A stretch of DNA of 64,000 nucleotides, from the NCBI RefSeq assembly GCF_026210795.1, contig NC_089439.1:3968001-4032000 (forward strand). The letters run 5' to 3'. The notes under the pieces were generated by a model, which saw only the letters and a list, made by a program, of their open reading frames with translations, was not told the origin of the DNA and did not search any database. Made by a program: the position numbers and the translations under genes. Position 1 is the stretch's first letter. Every line of letters starts with the position of its first letter. This DNA is from Rhizophagus irregularis. Its lineage: Eukaryota > Glomeromycota > Glomeromycetes > Glomerales > Glomeraceae. Positions 40,101 through 53,200 of the stretch are shown here, one piece after another.

Positions 40101-41036
40101 ATATTCGAACTAAATTAAAGTGGCGCAGCGATAAAAAATTTCAATATGTGGCAATGCAAAATTAGATATAACATTTTGAAAGAAAAAAAATTTTTTTTTT
40201 TTTATATGTTACTTACGTTCAAGACATGAGTAACGGAAGAAAGAGCGGACAAATATTCGCTATTCACAACATTATAAATAGTTTCAATAACTTTGCTACC
40301 TGTTGATACAAAATTTTCAAGATTTGATTGATCATCTTCAATTATTCGCAAGCAAGTTCGAATTTCACGAAGTCTGAACATAATATTAGCATTAATATAA
40401 TTTGATTTTCTGTAAACTTTCCAGGATTTCGAGACAGATTTGTATAAAGAAACACGAGTATCTGAATGAATCATATCAACAGATTGAGAAAGTATGCATA
40501 ATACTGAAGACATGGCGTTTCTAAATATATAAAGTGTTTAATGTGATTGGTTAAGCATTTGAGTAACATTACGTACTATAATTTATAGTAGCATGTTTGA
40601 AAAAGGTGTACTTACAGAAATAATTCTAATTGTACTATAGTTGAGTCATTATAATGAGTCCATTTGTAATCCGAAAGACTTTTTGCAGCTTTAAGAGCGA
40701 AGTCTATCACTAAATATATGAAAAAAAAGTTAAAATAAAGAAGAATTAAAATGATAAAAATCGTATAATATAAACAAAATTACCATGCCTTTCTTCAATT
40801 CTTTCATTAGGACGTACCAAGTCTTCCATTAAACGAATTGTTTCACTCAAAGCATAGTTATAAGCTCTAAATAGGTAATGTTTTCAGGAAAGAAAGAAAT
40901 TTAGCAATTAGCATATACTCTACATTTCTTTTTTTATTCATTTGCATACTTACAAACAATTTTCATCTGCTAATAATTTGAGAATATCATGATATTTTTT
41001 ACTCCGCGGGTCTAATATGGCTATGTTCGAAGTCAT
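37156..41036 (-). CDS. Array copy C: seven-exon helical/acidic-repeat protein, unknown family
   Basis: Exons complement(37156..39486, 39580..39817, 39892..40109, 40217..40520, 40616..40709, 40784..40866, 40954..41036) give 1116 residues, with the same phases as copy A. Exons 1, 3 and 6 have identical lengths in A and C (83, 94, 238). The N-terminal 340 residues are close to A. Exon 7 has a Ser/Thr/Pro start, a coiled coil and about five acidic repeats of the EEFDDTLYLDNYEVIFDVDE ... HQKYLDD type. A 9-bp VNTR follows, encoding about sixteen Asn-Asp-Thr units, then LPPPPYSEK (PPxY), an Ile/Val-Asn/Gln patch, SSWFKTFKKIVKEVENLVD, and a different terminal extension ending YNHM. This is the closest intact sister of A; it is very acidic overall and of unknown function. 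Confidence 0.8.
37711..37876 (-). repeat. 9-bp coding VNTR (attcgtatc)n, about 17 units
   Basis: Nearly identical units encode (Asn-Asp-Thr)n, followed by two Asn-Asp-Ala units. Copy A has only three Asn-Asp-Ala and one Asn-Asp-Thr, and pseudogene B has two Asn-Asp-Thr. The expansion is therefore recent and specific to copy C. The unit keeps the frame whatever its number. Confidence 0.93.
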
Positions 41037-43863
41037 TTTTTTTTTGAAAAAAAAGACAACTACAGTAGCTATAATGTCTTGGTAAAAATGATACGATAAA
41101 ATAAATAGCTTTTTGGGCTTGTTACACAAATGACGCTATTGTTAATGAATCGTGCTGGGTATATTGACCTTCTTATTCTACAATAGTTTTTAATTACCAA
41201 TCATATATTAAAATTTTTTAAAAAAATAAAAAGCATGTAAACCATGTTTTATTTTTTAGGTTTGAAAGAAAAATCACATATTAATTGGGAGAAAAAAATA
41301 ATAAAAAATTAAAATATATTAATAGTTCTTCCGACAATCGCAATCGTAATCATGCAAGTAGTATGCGAATCATATTTAATCATACATGATCTTAAACAAT
41401 CTTAAAAATATTTCTGATTAAATGATAAAATAGGTAGTCTTGAATGACAAAAATATATTAATTCTATTTTTTTTTGGCAACTATACACATCGTATTGTAT
41501 TATATTATTCTTATTAATATTATCGTTATATATATAGCATTAAAAAAAAAAGACCAATAAAAAAAAATATACATATTAAGTTACTAATATGACCTAATAA
41601 TAAATACTAAAAAGTGATTTGAACAAAGTTCACCTATTATCCTAAGTAAAAACCTATTATCCTAAGTAAAATTATAACTTTATGATATATGAGAGATTTT
41701 CATTTTGCTTATCTAATAATAATGTACTATTCCGTTTACATTGTGTACGGAGTACATAACATATGCACTCACGGCGTTACGCATTAGATGCACAGACTTG
41801 ATAAGAAATCCTTTGCAAAAAACATCTCAATAGTGGAATTTTCGTAAAGAATAAATTAAGCAGAGAAAAGATTTCCTACAGAGATCGATACTAGTCTAAA
41901 AAACGGTCAAAAAATACCACGAGTGTAGATATTGAATATCATAAGAAAAAATTCTCCGAACTGTGATGTAGCTGTGATGTCAAAGCTAACTATTTTTAAC
42001 AAACTTAAAGAACCCTTTTTCAGATTGATAAAAAAAAACTTTGAAACCATTTTTCTTTATTTATATTTCCATGCATAAAAAATCACACTAAATTGTTTTT
42101 TTCTATGACTGTTTGATTGATATGTTCTAATAAGTATAAATGGCGAAGAATCAGTTCTTGTGTTTCTTGTGTTTCTTGTGTTTCAAAACGGATAGGCTCG
42201 TGTTACGTGCTACGTTCAATAGAATTTACGTCAAAATCCGACTAATCGAAACTCGAATTCCGAACTCTTAACATCAATTACATCAATTTTTTTTTTGATT
42301 TTTTTATAGTAAAAGACAATTGATGCGCTATTTTATTATTTATTTTTGAATTTGAAGCTAGAAAATAATTATAGTAACAGATATGCTAAAATAAAATTGC
42401 AAAAAAAATTGATCGACGCCCGACATGTCTACCGTCTAATATTAATTGCATGTAGAAATCGATTTAGAATAGCCGGAATCAAATATTCAGATTATTCGGA
42501 ATTAGAAGATTAAAAACCAATTAGAAACGATTAAATCGATTATTAAATCGGATCTTAAAGGTTTGATTTTCGACTCGACCTTTAAAAAAACATGATAATT
42601 GAATTTTTGTCGCCATATTTAAGAATTCAGACGAAGGATTCTTCATAAATCATTATAACTTATTATTAAATATGTCAAAATATGAAATTATTAGATTAGG
42701 ATAGGATTCTCTTTACAATTTTTAAATATTTAAAATGATTATTTTATATCTTCTATATCTTCTAAAATTTCACCTTCGTACTTTATAATATACTGTATAT
42801 ATGTATGTATAAAATTATTACAAATAAAAATCAAAGAAAGAAATACTTGTACTTATTATCATTCGCAAATTCGGAATGAAAAGAATTCAATACTGAATTG
42901 AAGAATTTTTCCAATTTTCCACTACTTTGTCACATAATGTAAATGTTGAATTAAAGTAGTTTTTAACGATTGTTACTAACTATAATTTCTTATTATTAAT
43001 ATGTAGAGCTACTAGAGTGCTACTAGGTTTGATTGCTGTAGGTATATAGCTACTTGCTGCTTTTTTTTAAAATATTATAAAAATTATAATTAGTATTTTA
43101 TAACATATCGGCATATTTCTTAATTGATGATTGCTGTGGTTGATTATATATTAACGAATTTATTTCTTTCATATTCTTAAATCAACATACGTAACGGATA
43201 CTTTCAGTAGTGCGAGTAGTGAAATATATAAATATGCTTCTCCTGAGTTTGCGAGTTTGCGAAAAGTCCATGATGTGATAAACGCATGCACACAAAGATT
43301 TTTACGTTCATGAGAACGGTGAGAACAGAACAGGCTTAAAGAAGTCGTTATAAGGAGCTAAATTAAAGAGATAAAGAGAGGCATAAGCAACTTAAAATCA
43401 ATACCAACTTGAAAGCAGATGAAACATCTACTGAAGATCAGGATTATCAAAATTTCGCGGAATTTTACTTTATATTTACCGATACTCCAATAGTACATGT
43501 ACTGATAATTTTTGGCTATTTTATTTATTAAAATTCAGCTAATAAAATCATCAAATATCGAGTAACTTTTAGCAGTTAAATTATAAATTTCTTACGAAAA
43601 TTTCTTAGGTTAGAGTAACGTCCCTCGTACATTATAGAGTATCGTACATTGAAAAATAAATTATAAATTATTTATTTTATTTATTTTAATAAATACAGTA
43701 TATTATATATGATCTGAGAATAAATTACATAAAAGAAATTAAAAGAAATTAAATAGTTATATTGAACACTACATGATGAATTTTTTTTTTTTGATGGTTA
43801 TTAAACTACATAAAATTATCTTAAATTTACTTAGAAAAAAAAAATTTTTTCTTAGATTTTTTC
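41037..43863. other. 5' flank of copy C and 3' flank of copy D
   Basis: No gene is supported. The first 2.3 kb is related to the copy A flank. A triplicated gtttcttgt phrase lies near 42,162-42,185. Direct duplicates of acctattatcctaagtaaaa occur near 41,633 and 41,651. Confidence 0.55.
41706..41850. repeat. Conserved upstream block, copy C version
   Basis: It has tttacattgtgta at 41735-41747 and ttagatgcacagac at about 41,784. The distance to the start codon (about 700 bases) is nearly the same as in copy A. Confidence 0.75.
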
Positions 43864-46800
43864 TTAGATTTGAAGTGCAACTTCTTCCTTTTCAATTGTT
43901 TTTTCAATTATTTCTTCTTTTTCTTTTTCAACCATTTTTTCAATTATTTCTTCTTTTTCAACCATTTTTTCAATTATTTCTTCTTTTTCAACCATTTTTT
44001 CAATTATTTCTTCTTTTTCAACCATTTTTTCAATTATTTCTTCTTTTTCAACCATTTTTTCAATTATTTCTTCTTTTTCAACTATTTCTTCAATTATTTC
44101 TTCATCTTCCTTTATTTCATTAACGGATAAACTAGAATTATTATCATATAAACTAGATCTTAAAACAGCCTCCCTGTGAGCTTTAGCGGCTTTATCAACA
44201 ATATTTTCAACTTCCTTAACTATTTTCCTAACGGTTTTTAAGAATACTGAACCTTCATAATCATCTGGTTGTTGCGGTTGTTGCACATTATTTACATTTT
44301 GGACATTTTGGATAATATTATATTGATTTATTTGATTTATTTGATTTATTTGATTTACTTGATTTACTTGATTTACTGTAACAATATTTTCTATGTTCGG
44401 ATTATTGCTTTCCTTCACTACTGAATCTTCTGAATGAGTTAAAATTATTTCAGGAAGGATTACTTTCTCACTAACACTATGTACACTGTCCCCATCATCA
44501 CATTTTCTACATTCTTCTTTCTCATTCTCTTCAACATTCATATTAATTTCGTCTTTCTTAAGTTGTTGTTCTTCTGAATGAGACTCGGACGAATTTATAT
44601 TCTCAACAACAACATTATTTTCATCATTTTTCTCTTTCTTATTCTCCTCAACATCTATATTATTATCTTTCTTAGGTTCTTCCTCTTCTGAATGAGACTC
44701 GGATGAATTTATATTCTCAACAACAACATGGTTTTCATCATTTTCCTCTTTCTCGTTTTCCTCAACATCTATATTATTATCTTTCTTGAGTTCTTCTTCT
44801 TCTGAATGAGACTCGGAAGGATTTATACTCTGAATATCAACATTATTTTCATTGCTTTCCTTTTTCTCGTTCTCTTCAATTTCTAGATTATCGCTTTTCA
44901 CTTCTTTTAAATGAGGATTCATTTCATTTTCATTAATTTCTCTAGTCAAAATTGTTTCAAAAGGTTTTACTTCGTCTTCTTCCTCTTTAGTATTGTCTAC
45001 ACTCTTATCGGGATTCATTTCAACTTCACTAATTTCTTTAGTCAAAACTGTTTCAGCAGAAGATTCTACATCGTCTTTAGGTTTGTTTATATTCTTATTA
45101 ATGACTTCCTCGTTATTATCGTTTTCTTTATGTACATTAATTTCACGAGTATTTTTGTCACAACTCTCTTCAATTTTTTTACTTTCTTCTTTTATTTCAA
45201 AATTATTTACATCCTTATTAGTGATTTTCGCGTTATTATCACTTTCTATATATTTATATATAATAATTTCGCGAGTTTCTGGAGTATTATATATATTCTT
45301 GATCTCGTAATTATTATAAATAATTGGTTCAGGTTCAGAAACGAATGGAATTTGTGGTAATGAAGGTGATGATGCTTCTTTTCTTTTTTCCTCTAAAATT
45401 TCATTCAATTTTGCCAAAATTGAATCTGAAAAATTATCAGAATTTTTATCAATAGCTTTATCTTCATCTTTAGTATTCACTAGTAATTCGTTATAATGTT
45501 TCTTAGTATGCTCAATATCTTTTTTAATCTTAAGTCTTTCTGCAAACAATCTTTTTACGTCATCGATTATACGTTTACGTGTACATTGTTGTTTTAAACT
45601 TGATAAAGATCTCGTTACTTTTGTTGGAATTTCTCGAACGCTTATTCTACGACGTTTTTTTGATTTTTCCTCTTGGGATAAAGGAGTTTTTTCCTCTTTG
45701 GATAAAGAAATCTTTTCCTCTTGAGATAAAGGAGTTAAAGTACGAGTTGGAGTATTTGAGGCAGGATTATAAATAGATTGTGGTGGGGAAGAAAATGAAG
45801 TATATGCCGAAACAGGAGTATCAGGAGGCATGTTATATTGAAAAGGTTCTCCATTAGGCGAAGAAGTAATGATGTCATTAGGTTTATTTTGTGAAGAAGC
45901 ATAATGAAAAGAAGGAGGAGCGGATAAAGATCGTACAGGAGGAGTTGGTGGAGGAACATGATAACTGGACCATGTTTCGAAACTTAATTCAATCTAATGT
46001 TGTTTAAATTTCGTATGTTAATAAAAAAAAAAAAGTTTTAATAATTTAATACATGTAATCAAATATTTACCTCGTTTTTGATTTCTACGTTTTCAGTACT
46101 TTCTTTTATAAAATATAAAATTTCTATAGCTTTAAATGTTAATTGTTTTTTCACATGAGTTTCAACTATTTCATTACAGAATGAAATTAAATCTTTAAGA
46201 TATTTATTTAATTGAAGAGGGAATTTTTCGAAAAGTTTTTGAATTAATTGTAAGTATCCAAATAAAAGAGTTTCAATATTATCAGGTAAAGAATATCCTC
46301 CTATTAAGCTGTAAATAATTAAATAAATAATAATTAATTAATTAATTTTATAAAAAAAAAAGTATATAAACATATTATAACTAAAAAAAAAAAAAGTATT
46401 TACCCTCCAGATTTTAGCATTTTGTATTCAAATTTTCGATACTTAGTATTCTTTCTTTTCACTCTTACGAATTCTTTCTTTGATAATTTCATTAAATTTC
46501 TATAAAACTTTCTAATGGATCTTGATTCGGAAATATTTTGTGAACATAATAAAAAAAATTTTTCACGTCTATCTATCCAATCGTAATACCATTCCCCAGC
46601 AGGATATTCGAACTATTGATGTAGAGAATAAAATAAATAAGTAAATAAAAATAAATAAAATTTATTTATATAAATAAGTAAAAAAAGTTGTGTAAGTAAT
46701 ACTCACATCTAAAACTTTAATAAAGGAACCAAAAGCGGCCAAATATTCTTTTTGAGCAACGCTAACGACAACATCAAAAAAATTACCGCCTATCTTGAAT

Positions 46801-47612
46801 GCTAAATCAGCATTAGATTTGTCATCTTTAATCTTTCGTAAACAATTTCTAATTTCACGAAGACTGAATATGATATTTGAGTTAATTATTTTCGTATTCC
46901 TATAAATTGCCCAAAATTTTGAAATTGATTTATAAAAAGTAGCACGAGTCTTTGAATCTATCATTTTAATAGATTTGGAAAGTATATGCAACACTGAAGA
47001 CATGGCGTGACTACATAAATAAATTGAAAAATGATTAAACGATTAGTAAAAGTGAAATGAGTCAACATAATGAATTATTTTGTTAAATTAAACTTACAGA
47101 AAAAATTCTAGTTGCGCTATAGTTGAATTATCATAACAAATCCATTCATAATTTGAAAGATGTCCTGCTGCTTTAAAAGCAAAGTTCACCACTAAAAAGA
47201 AAAAAAAAAAATAGTTAGGTTAAGCGAAGTAAATCACGTGATATTAAAACGAAGGGGTAACGAGAAAACCATACCTATCTTATCTTCAATATCCTCTTTA
47301 GGACAACCAACCAAATTATCCATTAAACGAATAGTTTCTTCTAATGCATAATTATATGCTCTAAGAAGAGATAATATTTTAAGAGAAAATTTAGTGTGTG
47401 TGCGCATATATATTATATTTTTCAAAAAAAAAAAAAAATCAAAATCAAAAAAAAACCTATAAACACACTTACAAACTATGGTCATCTGCCAATAACTTGA
47501 GAGTCTCATCATATTCTCTAATTTGTATATCCGATAATCTAGTTTCTAAAATAATTGAATTATCATCATTTAAATCTGAATGTTCACTATGAATGCTATG
47601 GATTGAACTCAT
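43864..47612 (-). CDS. Array copy D: seven-exon helical/repeat protein, unknown family
   Basis: Exons complement(43864..45993, 46071..46308, 46404..46612, 46707..47010, 47098..47191, 47275..47360, 47473..47612) give 1066 residues; phases are as in A and C, and exon 1 is longer. Exons 2-6 keep the family signature (LREIRNCLRKIKDD; YSLPDNIDTLLFGYL-like). Exon 7 has diverged: Ser/Pro-rich start, coiled coil, then three 38-residue Glu/Asn-rich repeats (NINSSESHSEEEE ... DNNIDVEEN). A run of Val-Asn-Gln and Ile-Asn-Gln triplets follows, ending in NIIQNVQNVNNVQQPQQP. The family tail TVRKIVKEVENIVDKAAKAHREAV comes next (positions near 44,165-44,240), then a C-terminal extension of five 10-residue units (MVEKEEIIEK). 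No PPxY motif is seen. Function unknown. Confidence 0.8.
43913..44102 (-). repeat. 30-bp coding tandem repeat at the 3' end of copy D
   Basis: Five near-identical units encode MVEKEEIIEK, a heptad-like charged helix extension found after the conserved tail only in this copy. Confidence 0.9.
44313..44379 (-). repeat. 9-bp coding repeat (gatttattt/gatttactt)n in copy D
   Basis: It encodes (Val/Ile-Asn-Gln) triplets, six in a row, extending the Asn/Gln-aliphatic patch that precedes the tail in all copies. Confidence 0.88.
44530..44835 (-). repeat. 114-bp coding tandem repeat in copy D
   Basis: Three units of about 38 codons, each with SESHSEE, DNNIDVEEN and DENxVVVENIN phrases. High similarity between units suggests recent unequal exchange. 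Confidence 0.85.
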
Positions 47613-49439
47613 GTTTATGTCTAAGGAAAGTTTTTTGAAATTTTTTTGATGAAAAAAAAAAATAAAATAAAAGATAAAACGTGCTTTTTAAAAAAAAATT
47701 TCGATTATGAATGTAACATTTATAAAACGGAGTTAATAAACCGAAATTTGAAAAAAAGAGTCGTTTTTTTAACAAGGAGATAGGATTTACAATTTTTAAT
47801 TGTGTTTTAAATAATTTATTCACCCTGTATGGGTATTTAAATTGTCACAAATAATACTAAATGTTTACGCATAATCGAAAAAGAAAAAAAATAAAGAGAT
47901 GGACATAATCATACAATACATGAATATTTATTTATTACACAAATTATTTTGTCCAATGTAATACATAATAATTGAGATATAAACAATAATAATATAATGA
48001 TTAATAATATTATATGTAAATCTATAAAAGAAAAAGGAAAAGTTAACATGGTCGCACTGATATAAAATCTTATTTCACAAGATTTTCTTGAGAAAATTTT
48101 AATAAATTTTATAAAACTGTGTTTGATCAAAATTTCTTTGTTAAAGTTTTAAAAAATTCAATTTGGAAATTAATTCAATCCCATAAAGTCCATCAATATG
48201 TAAGAATAAATAAATAAATTAATTCCGCATAAGCCCTGAATGTTTTAGCTTTTTAATAAAGTATTTCCGGTTAATCTGCATCTCCGGTACATATACCCAA
48301 AAATAATATTATAATTGTTTCTAAAAACATATTTATGGAGAATATTATTGGTTAATTTCCATATTGTGTAATTTGTGCAACGTCACATTCGGTATATACT
48401 ACTAAAAAATCTGGACATGGACTGTTTTTATGAAAGTTACACTTCATTTAGTTATTTTTGTTTCAGATTTATTTTTATTTATAGTACAGTACATTTAGTA
48501 CATTTATATATTTTGTGTTTCATGGTTTATTAATTTTAATTTATAATTCACGTTCAGTCCTTGTTCTAAGAAATTATATTGCGAAAATAAACTCGAAAAC
48601 GAAAAAAATATTTGGGATTCAAGAACTTATTCCACTGTTTGAAAAATTATTTTAAGTTCGGAATATTCTATTATTGTCTTTCCGCGCCAAGGCTCTACTG
48701 GCTCTACGTAATATGTGTTATGACGCATTCGATCAACAAATGTGCAGTATCATGGACATGGACATACCCGCGCCGATACACTACAATAAACTACTTGATA
48801 TCGATATACTAGTTATTATGCAGCCAAAAAGGATCATGCATTCATGCTGTTTTTGACGTTTATTTAGATTAAGGTACTATTACATAATATTTTTACGCAT
48901 TACATCATATATTGAATTTTATAGGTAAAATACTAAATAGCTTATTGGTTTATTTATATGAAGCATGATTAGGAATGTTAGAATATCAGGGACGTTAGAA
49001 TATCACCAAACCGAGAAGCAGTTCGGTGAATAAGGTAATATCTATAATATATATTACCCAAAGTTCAACTTTGAGATATTATATATCGTAACTCATTTAT
49101 TGTTTACAGTTTTGATCGAAAATTATGTGACCACATGATTTTTGTTTGATTTTCATAAGTCAATTTCATATACAACTAATCGCACGCGACTGATCGTTGA
49201 TTTCATAATAAATTTCATAATAAAGTTGAGGCAATTTATTGGACAAATTTATGCTAATCAATACATTCGTGTAATTGTATGCAATTAGAATATAATATTT
49301 ATTTGTTTGATTTAAAGAATAAAAGTACAAAGTGTTATACAAAATTACTTACACGATGCAATAATTATCTAAAGATAATCTAAGTGTTTCCTTCTCTAAC
49401 ATTATGTTTTTTTTTAATAGTCATCCGAATGTTCGTTCT
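47613..49439. other. 5' flank of copy D
   Basis: No gene is supported. The shared upstream block of A-C was not found here. Two overlapping frames of about 60 residues at 48,612-48,856 lie in a short GC-richer patch (with ctctactggctctacg) that may be a decayed insertion. Confidence 0.5.
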
Positions 49440-50290
49440 CGTTCTAAACTATCTTTCTTCTTCGTTCCAAAATTGATTACGTCATTAATAATACGCTTTC
49501 GTTTTCGTATACGTTGTTGTTGCTGAAAAGATCTTGCTGCTCTTGTTAGAATTTTCCAAACATTTCATTTTATTCCATTGTTCTTGTTGTTTACTCTCGA
49601 AATGAAGAAATAATGTGGTAGTGAGGAAATCAGGAAAATGCCGAAATAAGGGAAAGTGAAATGTCATCAGATTGATGTGGATCAGAAGGTAAAGGGAGTA
49701 CTAATATTAAATCAATTCAATATAATGTAGTATTGTATCATATGCATTTTTTTAGTTAAAATATAAACAGGCCTCATGAAATTATTTCTTTAAAATATTG
49801 TTCATGTTAGAAAAAATTCTCAAGAAGTCGTTGAATTAATTACAAGTACCCGAGCAAAAGAGTATCAACATGATCAGGTAACAAATATCAAATCAAGAAA
49901 ATTTTATGAGTAAATTAATTTAAAGCAAAAGAATAAAGAATATTACCCTCCAAATTTGAATATTTTATATTCAAAATTTTGATATTTTTTTTTTTGCCCT
50001 TTCAAATTTTTTAGTCGATAATTTAAATGAATTTTTAATTTTCGCGCGTGTCTTCCTATCATAATCCATTCACTGGCAGAGTATTCATAAAAAAATTCGT
50101 CATTGAAGTGGCGCAGAATAAAAACTTTTGTGTCACTTACATTCAAAGTAGTTAAATATTCACATTGTACAATGGGAAAAATTATCGATTACTTTACATA
50201 TTTGGTTAATAAACAATTCAACGACTAAGATTCAAAGATTCTTGTTACTATAAACTTCTGCATCAATCAATTTATATTTAGTAATTAATA
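49440..50290 (-). pseudogene. Array copy E: degraded fragment (parts of exons 4-7)
   Basis: In minus-strand order, it keeps pieces of exon 4 (near 50,134-50,290, including the donor cacttacattcaaagtag), exon 5 (49,945-50,100, ending in accctccaaattt, the family GGA-GG donor) and exon 6 (49,787-49,890, tcaagaagtcgttgaattaa). It also keeps the start of exon 7's coiled coil (49,475-49,560, aataatacgctttcg ... ttgttgttgctg). Frames are broken, and exons 1-3 and the rest of exon 7 are gone. The exon 6 and exon 7 pieces look closest to copies D and F. Confidence 0.75.
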
Positions 50291-53200
50291 ATTACAAAAA
50301 TGAATATACCCATAAGTATTGTTTAAAAACGGGAAAATGTTGATTTTGTTTTGTTGCACGATATTTATCTATATCGGAGATCATTAAAAATCATATAATA
50401 ACCAAAAAAGTCCAAATTAAACAAAAAAAAAAAATTAGGTTCTGGCACTTTCTCGGCCGATAAATGCACTTAGATTCCTATGATTAGAATTATAATTATA
50501 GATTAGAATCAAGATGTAAATATAATGCGAATTCCAATTCCCGTTACGTAAAAGAAACACAGTAGTTGCACGTATTCAAAACAGATATTGATATAATGTG
50601 TGTTATTTATATCCATAAATATTCTCCTAACAAAAGTCCAATCAAATCCGCTGTTCATTCGATTATCAACTAGGTTAATTTAATTTTTTTAAATAAGAAT
50701 TTTAAAATATCACAATAAATCAGTATGATTTAATTACACGAATTTGCCAAGGAAATCAGATTGGACACAATATGCATAGTTAGAAAAAAAAGGATAAAAA
50801 AAACCCTCTATTACGATGGATATAAATGGGTTGTTGCAATGTTACATCACATCAAAATGAACTACTTAAATTGATTATCTATTCATGTTCATTTTTCATT
50901 TTGACCCTATATTTGATATCATGTCCTGCCGATCATTAAATTTTAATCGATAGAATTTCCGAAGCGCCAAATCGACGATAGGTTCATTTGCATGCAACGC
51001 AATGTAAAGTATCTTTAGTAGTGCTCTTTCATCCATACCACATGGATACTATAAGTAGGCGTCAGATCTTCCGCCTTCGTTATGAGACAATTCGTTAATG
51101 CCGCCGATAACGAATTATTCGGTAAAGTGTATAATGCGGTAAAATATAGGAAAATCATGTTATTTGTAAAACTTCAGACAAATAAAACTGCGAAACATAA
51201 ATCACCATCTTTTGATAAAATAGTTTATAATAGTAAATTTGCTTATTTGAGAAAAATCAATATCAAATTACCCATTATGTTAGAATTTATTTTGCAAAAA
51301 ATCTTCGTTATATTTACTAAAAAAAAAAAAATTCTGGCAAGGTTGAGTTCGTCTGTCTGGGCAGTTTACTATGGTATATAGGGGAGCCAGTAGTTCTTTT
51401 AGTTTGTAATTTTTTGTATCAATGGTTTTTGTACTTACTTTAATAAATTGACTTACAATCTTAGATTGGTTAATTAGTGATATTCGGTATAACGAGAATT
51501 TTTTCATGATTTTTAGATCAAGAATTACAATCTTTTGGCCTATACATGAACTTTCTGAAGCATTTGATTTTTTAGTACCTTTTAAATGTAATTGATTCTG
51601 ATCAAAAGTAAATTGACTTGCATACCCCTAATTATCAAAATTTCTGTCTACACCTTCTATTGAATTGATCTGTTCCTCCACAATAGAGATGCAAACATAA
51701 CCTAATCAAAAATTCTATCTATTTCGCCTTTTATGAATAAGTTAAATTCTTTTTTTTTTTAAATTGAATCAGAAACTTAAAAATGGTTAGAAATGTTGTA
51801 CAACTGATTAAGACACGACGTTACAAGTTGTTATAAGATTTTTGCTGTCGACGTGTATACTGTATATACGACACTTAAAAGTTCTATCATCAGTTAAAAA
51901 TTGTATACGGGACGTTAGTCTCGTGGTATAAATCCGTCAGCCTTGATCTCATTCATTGTCATCAAGGCTCCCCCGTGATCAATGATTCTACGGTGATTGC
52001 ATAATAATATCTTTGTGTATTAAGTGCTCGATTCGATAATTTCTTTTCTATGAAATTTTATCTTTTTACCTTTTTAACATAATTTTACATATTATTTATA
52101 TCTTTAACAACTTTCTTTATCATTATTAAAAGATTTCAAAGCGATTTTTGATGTCATTAATAGAAGAAGTTGTTTTATCCGTGTTATTCATTTATTAATA
52201 ATGCCAAATAATATCCTATTCAGAATATTGAGAATAACCATATTACGAATGGATATGAAAATGGTTGATCCACTTACTCAAGATATGTCGAAAAGTTTAA
52301 TACTGAAGATGAACGTCTAACTAATTAGTTGAAGATCCGGCATCTGACGAGTCCGATGTATAGGTAATTAGGTATCAAAAGCCAGACGTGATTTCTTGTT
52401 ATCTCTAGAAACTAGATGAGTGTCAAAATGGTTTGAGCAACTATGAGAATTATAAAGATTGGGGAACCAATCAATTTCTATGTGGTTAAATGTTTTGAAA
52501 ATCATCTTTTCTAGCCTATTTAGACGAGCGATGATGTTGAATTGTTACACGAATCTGCACTATTGGCGCTTGAAATTTAGATCGTTTCAAAGTACGGTTA
52601 CCACTAGATATAACGAACCTCTATTCCAGGAGGTTTAGTTCGGTATAGAGTGAATTTGTTATATGATAGTTTCCTGTTTCGGGTGAAAAATTACCGATAA
52701 TTCCGGCCAGCACTACAAATTTGACCTTGATTATTATATAGTCACATGACCGTTTGTCATACAGTACATGAAAACCAAAATTCAGTAGCAATTGTCCATC
52801 CATAACAATTGCTCTGCTGGGTGTTCTTAGTTCGGTCTATCTGGAAAAGTAATAATTGATCACTTAATTACTTTCCTACCTTTAGTACCATTTCATCATT
52901 AGCAGGAGCGCACGATTATTCAAAGTATTATCCCGTGCATTTAATCATTTAAAAAGTTACTATGAAGAGAAAACATTAAGCGAAGATGGTAAATTTTCCT
53001 CTTCCTCAAGAATACCAAATAATATGAAGGTAAATATTTCGTTCACATATGATGACTGGCCTATAGATAATCACACCAAGTTCATGTGGGATCTAGATTG
53101 ATCCATGATCAGTTCTACAACAGATGATCAATGTAAAATCGTTGTAAAACTAGCCCAAACATATAATGTGTTTGCATATAAATAGTGTGTTGCTTACCAA

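Noticed and set aside
43773-44130. Plus-strand Phe-rich frames at the 3' end of copy D
   Set aside because: Antisense of the MVEKEEIIEK repeats; no independent start context or domain.
48612-48856. Two overlapping frames of about 60-66 residues
   Set aside because: Both are short and neither shows a motif; a small composition island alone is not enough to call a gene.
51082-51381. 99-residue plus frame
   Set aside because: No domain, signal or spliced partner found; composition is like surrounding spacer.
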